NCBI GenBank assembly: GCA_934630995.1
Contig: CAKTXU010000083.1
Span: forward strand, 1-7,559
Source: an uncultured Eubacteriales bacterium
Lineage (GTDB): Bacteria; Bacillota; Clostridia; Oscillospirales; Acutalibacteraceae
DNA: 7,559 nt
Reading direction: 5' to 3'
Shown one piece after another: positions 1 through 5,712 of the stretch. The notes under the pieces are model-generated. The model was not told where the DNA came from, did no database searches, and saw only the letters and a list, made by a program, of their open reading frames with translations. Each line of letters starts with the position of its first letter. The first letter of the stretch is position 1. The translations under genes were made by a program, and so were the position numbers.

Positions 1-395
1 TCAGCGTGTCCGAAACCGCCCTGCGGGCGGTTCCCGTCTCGTATAAGGAGGCGTCTCTGGCCCTGGGCAACACTCAGGTGGGGACCATCTTTAAAATTAT
101 GGTGCCCGCAGCCCGCTCGGGAATACTGGCAGGCGTCATCCTCGGCGTGGGGCGGGCCATCGGTGAAACCATGGCGGTTATCATGGTCTGCGGTAATATG
201 GTCAATTTTCCTGATCTGCTGGGGACGGTCCGGCCTTTGACCACCGGCGTGGTGCTGGAGCTGAGTTACTCCTCCGGCCTTCACAGGCAGGCGCTGTTCA
301 GCATCGGTCTGGTGCTCTTTATCTTCATCATGATTGTCAACATATCCTTTACGATATTGTCGAAGAGGGGAGTGAAAGTCGATGGAAAGGAATGA
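1..395 (+). CDS. pstC: Phosphate ABC transporter permease PstC, 3' part
   Basis: This is the C-terminal 130 or so residues of PstC, one of two membrane subunits of the Pst phosphate importer. The 5' part lies outside the window; the frame is open through base 1, and the GTG at 6 is an internal codon, not a start. The EAA loop that docks on the ATPase is visible from base 48: E-A-S-L-A-L-G followed by I-M-V-P. After it come G-V-G-R-A-I-G-E-T, typical of PstC/PstA, and a final hydrophobic segment around bases 295-360. The stop at 393-395 overlaps the pstA start by 14 bases, which suggests translational coupling. PstC rather than PstA is inferred because a complete PstA follows, as in the usual pstSCAB order. 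Confidence 0.95.
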   Translation, partial: SVSETALRAVPVSYKEASLALGNTQVGTIFKIMVPAARSGILAGVILGVGRAIGETMAVIMVCGNMVNFPDLLGTVRPLTTGVVLELSYSSGLHRQALFSIGLVLFIFIMIVNISFTILSKRGVKVDGKE

Positions 396-1293
396 TGCCG
401 CCGTTCTGAAGGCGGGGGATGTCCGGCCTCTCTCCCTCCACCGCAAACGGATTCGGCCGGGGGATATCGTTCTCAAAGGACTCATCTATCTGGCTGCGGG
501 GATTACCGTGGCCGTGCTGATCGGTCTCATCGGGTACATATTGGTGAACGGTTTGCCCCATATCACATGGGATTTCCTCACCACCACCTATTCCGCCCGG
601 GATGAAACCAGACGGGGAATCCTGCCTATGATCATCAGCACCCTTTATATCGTGATTATCACCCTGCTTATCGTCACCCCTGTCGGTATTTCCTCCGCCA
701 TCTATCTGACCCAGTACGCCCGGCAGGGAAGGCTGGTGAAATCCATTCGCTTCACTACAGAGGTGCTGTCCGGCGTGCCCTCCATTCTGTTCGGCCTGTT
801 CGGCTATACAATCTTTTGCCAGATGCTGGGGCTGGGCACCTCCATTCTGGCCGGCTGCCTGACCATGACCCTCTGTATTCTGCCGACCATTGTGCGCACG
901 ACGGAGGAAAGCCTGCTGTCGGTTCCTGAAAGTTATAAAGAGGGCGCTATGGCGCTGGGCGCGGGCAAGCTGCGGGTCGTCCTGGGAATTGTGCTGCCCT
1001 GCGCCATGCCGGGCGTTTTGACCGCTGTCATCCTGGGAATGGGACGCATTGTCGGCGAATCGGCGGCGCTGATATTTACCTCCGGCCTGTCCACCGATAT
1101 GCCCAAAAGCTTTTTCGGTCATATTCTGAGCGGCGGCCGCACCCTGACCCTGCACCTGTATCAGACCGCGCGGGAGGCGGTGGATCCCAATGCTTTTCAT
1201 ATCGCCTTTGCCACGGCGGCGGTACTGCTGATTCTGGTGTTCATTCTCAATCGTCTGGCCAGTCTCCTGTCCCGCCTTCTGAAAAAAGGCTGA
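382..1293 (+). CDS. pstA: Phosphate ABC transporter permease PstA
   Basis: PstA pairs with PstC to form the channel of the high-affinity phosphate importer in the cytoplasmic membrane. The 303-residue length fits the family. A polar N-terminal tail of about 30 residues precedes hydrophobic segments near residues 33-56, 80-110, 128-150, 152-172, 208-232 and 273-297. The EAA loop lies at about 187-206 (E187, G193, I203, L205, P206), followed by G-M-G-R-I-V-G-E-S, the PstA counterpart of the PstC signature. The ATG at 382 has a GAGGGGAG site at 365-372, nine bases upstream, inside the end of pstC. The 14-base overlap with pstC and the 38-base gap to pstB indicate one operon. PstA is favoured over a general permease by the following pstB and phoU. 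Confidence 0.96.
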   Translation: MERNDAAVLKAGDVRPLSLHRKRIRPGDIVLKGLIYLAAGITVAVLIGLIGYILVNGLPHITWDFLTTTYSARDETRRGILPMIISTLYIVIITLLIVTPVGISSAIYLTQYARQGRLVKSIRFTTEVLSGVPSILFGLFGYTIFCQMLGLGTSILAGCLTMTLCILPTIVRTTEESLLSVPESYKEGAMALGAGKLRVVLGIVLPCAMPGVLTAVILGMGRIVGESAALIFTSGLSTDMPKSFFGHILSGGRTLTLHLYQTAREAVDPNAFHIAFATAAVLLILVFILNRLASLLSRLLKKG

Positions 1294-1331
1294 GGCATTA
1301 TGAAGTTTGAACGAAAGGCCTGATCATATCT

Positions 1332-2087
1332 ATGAACGACAAAATCGTGATGGAGGATCTAAACCTGTATTATGGGGAATTTCACGCCCTGAAGGGACTC
1401 GATCTGCGCATCGCCGCCAATGAAATCACAGCCTTTATCGGCCCTTCCGGCTGCGGCAAGTCCACCTGCATCAAAACCATCAACCGGATGAACGACCTGG
1501 TCGCGGGCTGTCGGATCACCGGCAAGGTTTCCATCGACGGGGAGGATATTTACGATCCCCGTACCGACGTGACTCTGCTGCGCAAGCGGGCTGGGATGGT
1601 CTTCCAAAAGCCAAATCCCTTTCCTATGAGCATCTACGATAATATCGCCTATGGGCCGCGGGTTCACGGGATCCGGAGCAAGAAACGGCTTGACGAGCTG
1701 GTGGAAGTCTCCCTGCGAGGGGCGGCCCTGTGGGATGAGGTCAAGGACAGGCTGAAGGAATCGGCTCTGGGCATGTCGGGCGGTCAGCAGCAGCGGCTAT
1801 GTATCGCCCGCGCCCTAGCCGTTGAGCCGGATATTTTGCTGATGGATGAACCTACCTCGGCGCTGGATCCCATATCCACCCTGAAAATCGAGGATTTGAT
1901 GCAGGAACTGAAAAAGAATTACACCGTGGTCATCGTGACCCATAACATGCAGCAGGCAGGCCGCATCGCGGATAAAACCGCCTTCTTCCTGCTGGGGGAA
2001 ATCGTGGAATATGACGACACCGTCGTCATGTTCAACACGCCCCGAGACAAGCGCACGGAGGATTACATCACCGGACGCTTCGGTTGA
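1332..2087 (+). CDS. pstB: Phosphate ABC transporter ATP-binding protein PstB
   Basis: PstB is the cytoplasmic ATPase that powers phosphate import through PstCA. At 251 residues it is full length. Visible motifs are Walker A G-P-S-G-C-G-K-S-T (37-45), the Q-loop M-V-F-Q-K-P-N-P-F-P (Q92), signature M-S-G-G-Q-Q-Q-R (148-155), Walker B L-L-M-D-E-P (catalytic E173), D-loop S-A-L-D (176-179) and H-loop H204. The K-P-N-P-F-P stretch, N-R-M-N-D-L at 51-56 and the S-G-G-Q-Q-Q-R-L-C-I-A-R-A run are characteristic of PstB rather than other importer ATPases. The signature has Met in place of the usual Leu. The start has only a weak AAAGG (1314-1318) 13 bases upstream, but the N-terminus fits the family and an in-frame stop lies at 1308-1310. 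Confidence 0.97.
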   Translation: MNDKIVMEDLNLYYGEFHALKGLDLRIAANEITAFIGPSGCGKSTCIKTINRMNDLVAGCRITGKVSIDGEDIYDPRTDVTLLRKRAGMVFQKPNPFPMSIYDNIAYGPRVHGIRSKKRLDELVEVSLRGAALWDEVKDRLKESALGMSGGQQQRLCIARALAVEPDILLMDEPTSALDPISTLKIEDLMQELKKNYTVVIVTHNMQQAGRIADKTAFFLLGEIVEYDDTVVMFNTPRDKRTEDYITGRFG

Positions 2088-2115
2088 GCCGCAAAAAACG
2101 GCTTGCCGCTTAAAC

Positions 2116-2135
2116 GGGCGATGAGGTTATCGCCC
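2116..2135 (+). other. Perfect 7-bp hairpin in the pstB-phoU gap
   Basis: GGGCGAT (2116-2122) and ATCGCCC (2129-2135) form a perfect stem around the loop GAGGTT. No T-run follows, so it does not look like an intrinsic terminator. It could be an mRNA processing or stability element, or a weak pause, that sets phoU expression relative to pstB. The fold is seen in the sequence; the role is a guess. Confidence 0.4.
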
Positions 2136-2152
2136 TATATCAGAGAGGTTTT

Positions 2153-2179
2153 ATGTCGCGCCTTTTTAAAGGGAAATAA
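2153..2179 (+). CDS. Possible 8-codon micro-ORF upstream of phoU
   Basis: An ATG at 2153 opens a frame of eight codons, M-S-R-L-F-K-G-K, ended by TAA at 2177-2179. An AGAGAGG site lies at 2142-2148, four bases before the ATG, which is a better placed ribosome site than that of pstB. The frame ends 41 bases before the preferred phoU start. It might be a leader peptide that loads ribosomes near phoU, or it might be chance. Nothing in the residues points to a function. Confidence 0.2.
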   Translation: MSRLFKGK

Positions 2180-2220
2180 AAGCAGCGGGGCATAAAATGC
2201 AGAAAGGATATGAGGGAAGG

Positions 2221-2892
2221 ATGCCCAGAAACGTATTTGATCAGGAATTGGAGCGGCTCAATGGGGATTTGGCAGAAATGGGACGCCGGGTGGATGCCCT
2301 GATGCAGGGAACCATTCAGTGCCTGAAAACCATGGATGTGGCGAAGGCTGGAAATATTTTTACCAGAGACGCGGATATCAATGCCCGGGAAAAGAGTATC
2401 GAGCAGAGCTGCATGAATCTCATCGCCCTTCAGCAGCCCCTGGCGCGGGATTTGCGCACCATCACCGCCACGCTGAAAATTATCACCGACATGGAGCGCA
2501 TCGCCGATCAGTGCGCCGATATCTGCGAAATTCTCTCCACCGTGGCTGGAATTGCCGCGCTGTCGCCGTCGCCAAAACTGCTGTATATGTTCGACAAGGC
2601 CAGGGAGATGTTTTGCGGGGCGCTGGATGCGTATATACGGCGGGACTGCCGGCTGGCTGAATCCATCTGCGCGGCCGATGATGAGGTGGATTCCCTTTTT
2701 TCCAATACCATTTTGGAGCTGTGTGGCCAGATTGGCCGCGGCGGGGCGGACATCCCTCAAAATGTGGATTTGATGTTTATTGCCAAATATATCGAGCGGA
2801 TTGCCGACCACGCCACCAATTTGGCGGAATGGGCCGTGTTCGTGGAAACTGGGGTGCATCCCAACCTCAACGACACCCAGGCGGGGCAATAA
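2221..2892 (+). CDS. phoU: Phosphate signalling complex protein PhoU
   Basis: PhoU is a cytoplasmic, all-helical protein that represses Pho signalling when phosphate is ample, by linking the Pst transporter to the PhoR-type kinase. The protein has two three-helix repeats. Each carries the metal-binding E-x-x-x-D pattern: D-M-E-R-I-A-D-Q-C-A-D (E92, D96, D100) and Y-I-E-R-I-A-D-H-A-T-N (E192, D196, N200). The start at 2221 gives M-P-R-N-V-F-D-Q-E-L, matching the usual PhoU beginning, with GAGG at 2212-2215, five bases upstream. An alternative ATG at 2197 would add eight residues but has only a GGGG run upstream. At 223 residues the length is normal. Placement between pstB and the regulator-kinase pair supports the assignment. 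Confidence 0.95.
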   Translation: MPRNVFDQELERLNGDLAEMGRRVDALMQGTIQCLKTMDVAKAGNIFTRDADINAREKSIEQSCMNLIALQQPLARDLRTITATLKIITDMERIADQCADICEILSTVAGIAALSPSPKLLYMFDKAREMFCGALDAYIRRDCRLAESICAADDEVDSLFSNTILELCGQIGRGGADIPQNVDLMFIAKYIERIADHATNLAEWAVFVETGVHPNLNDTQAGQ

Positions 2893-2913
2893 GAGGCACG
2901 GATGCCTTCTGTC

Positions 2914-2943
2914 TGGACAAACCGGCACCGTTAAGTATATAAT
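2914..2943 (+). promoter_or_regulatory. Housekeeping-type promoter for the regulator-kinase pair
   Basis: TGGACA at 2914-2919 (five of six matches to TTGACA) and a perfect TATAAT at 2938-2943 are separated by 18 bases. This lies wholly in the phoU-regulator gap, so initiation near 2950 would give a leader of about 65 bases. It implies that the two-component system can be expressed apart from the pst operon. No clear Pho box was seen. Confidence 0.7.
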
Positions 2944-2960
2944 GTTGACTGTGTTCAACA
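2943..2960 (+). repeat. Inverted repeat overlapping the promoter -10 edge and start region
   Basis: TGTTGA (2943-2948) and TCAACA (2955-2960) are perfect inverted arms with a six-base spacer. The left arm shares the last T of the TATAAT box, and the element spans the expected transcription start, a classic operator position. It may equally be a weak chance palindrome. Confidence 0.35.
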
Positions 2961-2961
2961 A

Positions 2962-3002
2962 TCAGCTTGTGAGGAAGCTGAATCAGCCGCCAAACAGGCG
3001 GC
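2962..3002 (+). promoter_or_regulatory. Tandem hairpins in the regulator leader
   Basis: Two perfect hairpins lie in tandem. The first pairs TCAGCTT (2962-2968) with AAGCTGA (2975-2981) around GTGAGG. The second pairs GCCGCC (2986-2991) with GGCGGC (2997-3002) around AAACA. The second ends directly against the ribosome binding site GGGAGG (3003-3008), which sits six bases before the regulator ATG. The G+C-only second stem could affect ribosome access or mRNA stability. No T-run follows, so it is not a terminator. Confidence 0.4.
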
Positions 3003-3014
3003 GGGAGGTGCGCT

Positions 3015-3719
3015 ATGCCGCTCATCTACATCGTGGACGACGAGCCCCATATCCGGAGGCTCGCCTCCATCGGCCTGCGGGACGCGGGCTTTGAAACCGC
3101 TGAGTTTTCCGACGGCGCTGTTTTGCTCCACGCAATCAATCAGAAGCTGCCCGACGCCATACTGCTCGATTGGATGATGCCGGGACAGGACGGGCTGTCC
3201 GTGCTGAAGGCGCTGCGGCAGAATCCCGCAACCCGTCCCCTGCCCATTCTGATGATGACCGCCCGCACCGACGAGGTGGATCGGGTGCTGGGGCTTGAAC
3301 TGGGGGCGGATGACTATATCACCAAGCCTTTCAGCGTCAAGGAACTGGCCGCCCGTGTGCGTGCGGTTATCCGCCGCCAGGAATATCTGGCCGGCCCTGA
3401 GGAACAGCTTCTGTCCTGCCGCGGGATTTCCTTGGATTATGGCCGTCATCGGGTGATGAAAAACGGCGTGCCGGTAGAGCTGACCCAGCGGGAATTCGAG
3501 TTGCTGTATACCCTGATGAAATCCCCGGGGCGGGTATTCACACGGGAGATGCTGCTGGACACGGTGTGGAAAATCGATTTTTACGGTGACACCCGTACAG
3601 TGGACGTTCATGTCCGATATCTCCGTCAGAAGCTGGAGGACGAGCCGGACAATCCGAAGCTCATCTTGACGGTGCGGGGCGTAGGCTACCGCTTTGCTGA
3701 TGAAGAACCCGCCGGTTAA
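3015..3719 (+). CDS. phoB: PhoB/PhoP-type response regulator, OmpR family
   Basis: This 234-residue transcription factor is likely to be phosphorylated by the kinase encoded next to it and to control phosphate-starvation genes. The receiver domain (about 3-120) keeps every key residue: acidic pair D8-D9, phosphoacceptor D52 in L-L-D-W-M-M-P, T82, and K104 in K-P-F. The winged-helix DNA-binding domain (about 131-230) has L-T-Q-R-E-F-E-L-L, the recognition-helix segment T-R-T-V-D-V-H-V-R-Y-L-R, and the closing V-R-G-V-G-Y-R-F (220-227). The ATG has an excellent GGGAGG site six bases upstream. Twelve bases separate its stop from the first possible kinase ATG. The Pho role rests on position after pst-phoU; the homologue is called phoP in Bacillus. 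OmpR-family membership is certain. Confidence 0.9.
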   Translation: MPLIYIVDDEPHIRRLASIGLRDAGFETAEFSDGAVLLHAINQKLPDAILLDWMMPGQDGLSVLKALRQNPATRPLPILMMTARTDEVDRVLGLELGADDYITKPFSVKELAARVRAVIRRQEYLAGPEEQLLSCRGISLDYGRHRVMKNGVPVELTQREFELLYTLMKSPGRVFTREMLLDTVWKIDFYGDTRTVDVHVRYLRQKLEDEPDNPKLILTVRGVGYRFADEEPAG

Positions 3720-3737
3720 GCCGATCGGCGTATGGGA

Positions 3738-3743
3738 AGGAGG
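3738..3743 (+). promoter_or_regulatory. Ribosome binding site that fixes the kinase start
   Basis: A perfect AGGAGG lies six bases before the ATG at 3750. It falls inside the longer open frame that begins at ATG 3732, so the 3750 start is the better choice; the 3732 ATG has no comparable site. Confidence 0.85.
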
Positions 3744-3749
3744 GACGGC

Positions 3750-5483
3750 ATGAGAAGACGCTTTTTCCGTGCGGCGCTTATCTCCATTCTGGCCGGACTG
3801 ATCATCGCGTTCCTGTTTGCCGTCCCCCTGATGGAACAGCTTTATGCCGACGACGCGGAGCAGAGGCTCTCCACCGCCCTGGTGATGGCGGAGGGGTATG
3901 AGGCTGCGGACGGGGAGTATGCGGCCATCGCCCAAAAAATCGGGAAGCTGCTGGCCGAAAATGGCGAGGAAATGCGGCTGACAATTATTGCGGAGGACGG
4001 ATTGGTCTTGGGGGACAGCCAGAGCGCAGTCGGGGAGATGGAAAATCACAGGGAGCGTCCGGAAGTGAAGACGGCCCTGCGCACCGGCCGCGGGCGGGAT
4101 ATCCGACACAGCGAAACCCAGGGGATTCGGATGATGTATCTGGCCGATCGGTTGGATACGCCGGAAGGGGAGGCCGTTGTTTATCGCGCCTCCGTTCCCC
4201 TCAAGGGCTTCGGTCGGGTGCAGCTCATGCTGTGGTGCTGTGCGGGCATCGGCATTTTTCTCGGGCTGATTGTCGCGCTTTTCTCCGCCCATTACGCCGC
4301 CGGCCGCCTGATGGAGCCGCTGCACGCCCTGATTAAGGCGGCCCGCTCCATCTCCGATGGGGATGTGGGGGTTCGGGTGGAGGATGCGCCCGATGAAATG
4401 GGGGAGCTCTCCGGCGCCTTTAACCGCATGTCCCAGCGTCTGGCCTCCGCCCAGTCCGAGCTCGAGCAGAGCAACAATCAGCTGGCGGGAATTCTCCAAG
4501 GGATGGACGACGGTGTCGTCGCGGTGGACGCGGGAGGCGAAATAGCCCTGATGACCAACCGGGCGCGGGAGCTGCTGGGGGATTGTCCTCTGACAGCCCG
4601 CCGCCTGCGCGAATGCGGAACCAGTTATACCTATATTCAATCGATGCTTGACAAGGCGGCGGAAAGCGGAGAGCCGGTCCGGGACACCCTGCTTCTGACA
4701 GCCCCCGAGCGGGTCTTGCAGGTCTATGCCGCGCGGGTCAGCGGAGAAGGGGAGGCCGGCGGCGCCCTGGCGGTGGTCGGTGACGTCACCCGCCTGCGCA
4801 AGCTGGAGGTCATGCGCAGTGAATTTGTCGCCAACGTGACCCATGAGCTGAAGACGCCTCTGACATCCATACGAGGGTATATCGAGCTGCTCAGGAGCGG
4901 GCACCGGGATGAGGAAACCGCCCAATCTTTTTATGAAATTATTGAAATAGAAGCCGAGCGTCTGCAAAAGCTGACCGATGATCTCCTGCAGTTGTCGGAG
5001 ATTGAAAACGGTCCGTCCGATTCAGAGGTGCCTTTGACCCCTCTTCTGCCGGTAGCCAGACGGGTGGAGGATACCCTGCGTCCTGAGGCGGAGGCGCGTC
5101 ATATCACCCTGGCGGTGAGCGTCGAACCCGGCATTCTGGTGCGGGCCCATTCCAACCGGCTTTACCAATTGCTGAAAAATCTGTTGGAAAACGCGGTGAA
5201 ATACAATGTGGAGGGCGGTACGGCGGAGCTCTCCGCAGCGGTGGAGCGACGGATGACGGTCATCCGGGTCAGGGATACCGGTATCGGTATCCCTCCCGAG
5301 CATCGGGAGCGGGTTTTTGAGCGGTTTTACCGGGTGGACAAGGGCCGTTCCCGGGAACAGGGAGGGACCGGCCTGGGACTGTCCATCGTCAAGCATATCG
5401 TCAGCCTTTATGGCGGCGATGTCCGTCTGGACAGCGAGCCGGGCAAGGGCACCGTCTTTATCGTGCGGCTGCCGCATACATAA
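3750..5483 (+). CDS. phoR: PhoR-type sensor histidine kinase
   Basis: This 577-residue membrane kinase should phosphorylate the regulator encoded just upstream. Reading from the ATG at 3750, a first membrane segment covers about residues 8-29, an external sensor region about 30-155, and a second membrane segment about 158-182. A HAMP linker follows (about 183-237, with the P-D-E-M-G-E-L motif), then a PAS-like segment (about 245-345, I-L-Q-G-M-D-D-G-V-V-A-V-D). The catalytic core has phosphoacceptor H365 in T-H-E-L-K-T-P-L-T-S-I, N-box N477-L-L-E-N481, G1 D509-T-G-I-G-I, F-box F-E-R-F-Y-R, and G2 G-G-T-G-L-G-L-S from 538. All catalytic residues are present. The architecture matches Gram-positive PhoR; WalK has a similar layout, but the pst-phoU neighbours favour PhoR. 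The signal it senses is probably the Pst-PhoU complex. Confidence 0.88.
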   Translation: MRRRFFRAALISILAGLIIAFLFAVPLMEQLYADDAEQRLSTALVMAEGYEAADGEYAAIAQKIGKLLAENGEEMRLTIIAEDGLVLGDSQSAVGEMENHRERPEVKTALRTGRGRDIRHSETQGIRMMYLADRLDTPEGEAVVYRASVPLKGFGRVQLMLWCCAGIGIFLGLIVALFSAHYAAGRLMEPLHALIKAARSISDGDVGVRVEDAPDEMGELSGAFNRMSQRLASAQSELEQSNNQLAGILQGMDDGVVAVDAGGEIALMTNRARELLGDCPLTARRLRECGTSYTYIQSMLDKAAESGEPVRDTLLLTAPERVLQVYAARVSGEGEAGGALAVVGDVTRLRKLEVMRSEFVANVTHELKTPLTSIRGYIELLRSGHRDEETAQSFYEIIEIEAERLQKLTDDLLQLSEIENGPSDSEVPLTPLLPVARRVEDTLRPEAEARHITLAVSVEPGILVRAHSNRLYQLLKNLLENAVKYNVEGGTAELSAAVERRMTVIRVRDTGIGIPPEHRERVFERFYRVDKGRSREQGGTGLGLSIVKHIVSLYGGDVRLDSEPGKGTVFIVRLPHT

Positions 5484-5486
5484 GAT

Positions 5487-5522
5487 CCGTGGGGAACCGC
5501 CTGCACAGGCGGTTCCCCACGG
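5487..5522 (+). terminator. Perfect 17-bp stem-loop after phoR
   Basis: Two 17-base arms (5487-5503 and 5506-5522) are perfect reverse complements with only CA between them, so the innermost pairs probably open to form the loop. The stem is G+C-rich and starts three bases after the phoR stop. It most likely ends or protects the phoBR transcript. The usual T-run is absent on the + strand, so termination may be partial or the element may act as a 3' stability hairpin. Confidence 0.6.
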
Positions 5523-5606
5523 CGCATTCAGGGCTGGCTTTCGTCTCTCGAAATACAGAGGCTGAGAACAAGTTGCGTACTTTTACACACTAAGTGGAAA
5601 AAAGGG

Positions 5607-5636
5607 TTGAAATCCGCAGGGGTTATCGTTTATAAT
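5607..5636 (+). promoter_or_regulatory. Housekeeping-type promoter of the liv-like operon
   Basis: TTGAAA at 5607-5612 (five of six) and a perfect TATAAT at 5631-5636 are 18 bases apart, the same spacing as the promoter before the response regulator. Initiation near 5643 would give a leader of about 70 bases. The ATG at 5635 overlaps the -10 box and cannot be a start on this transcript. Confidence 0.8.
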
Positions 5637-5675
5637 GAAACAATCGATGACACAGTTTATTCATAATGGTAAGCA

Positions 5676-5692
5676 TCACGGCTGCGCCGTGA
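5676..5692 (+). promoter_or_regulatory. Leader hairpin before livK
   Basis: TCACGGC (5676-5682) pairs perfectly with GCCGTGA (5686-5692) around the loop TGC. It sits eight bases before the ribosome binding site GGAGGG (5701-5706). A second CGTG at 5698-5701 touches that site and could pair with the same left arm CACG, so an alternative fold hiding the site is possible. Regulation by such a switch is speculation. Confidence 0.4.
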
Positions 5693-5712
5693 ACTATCGT
5701 GGAGGGATTTGT

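Noticed and set aside
6..8. GTG as a possible pstC start.
   Set aside because: The frame is open upstream to base 1, and the first visible residues already belong to the late part of PstC near the EAA loop.
349..1200. A 283-codon minus-strand frame opposite pstA.
   Set aside because: It is antisense to a complete PstA and has the H/Q/G-rich composition of a shadow frame.
2088..2102. GCCG and CGGC around an A-run just after pstB as a terminator.
   Set aside because: The stem is four pairs with the A-run inside the loop, not a T-run after the stem.
2894..2907. Short hairpin AGGCA-CGGA-TGCCT just after phoU as a terminator.
   Set aside because: The stem is only five perfect pairs and no T-run follows; it is too weak to call.
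2893..3014. Pho box (PhoB or PhoP direct repeats) before the response regulator.
   Set aside because: No pair of properly spaced TTAACA-like or CTGTCAT-like repeats could be made out.
2955..4967. Very long (670-codon) open frame on the minus strand opposite the regulator and kinase genes.
   Set aside because: It is antisense to two genes with all catalytic motifs intact. Its product is low-complexity-like, rich in H, Q, G and P, with no recognisable domain. G+C-rich codon usage on the + strand removes stops from this antisense frame.
5484..5712. T-box or other large amino acid riboswitch before livK.
   Set aside because: The leader from the predicted start is only about 70 bases, too short for a T-box, and no T-box core sequence was seen.
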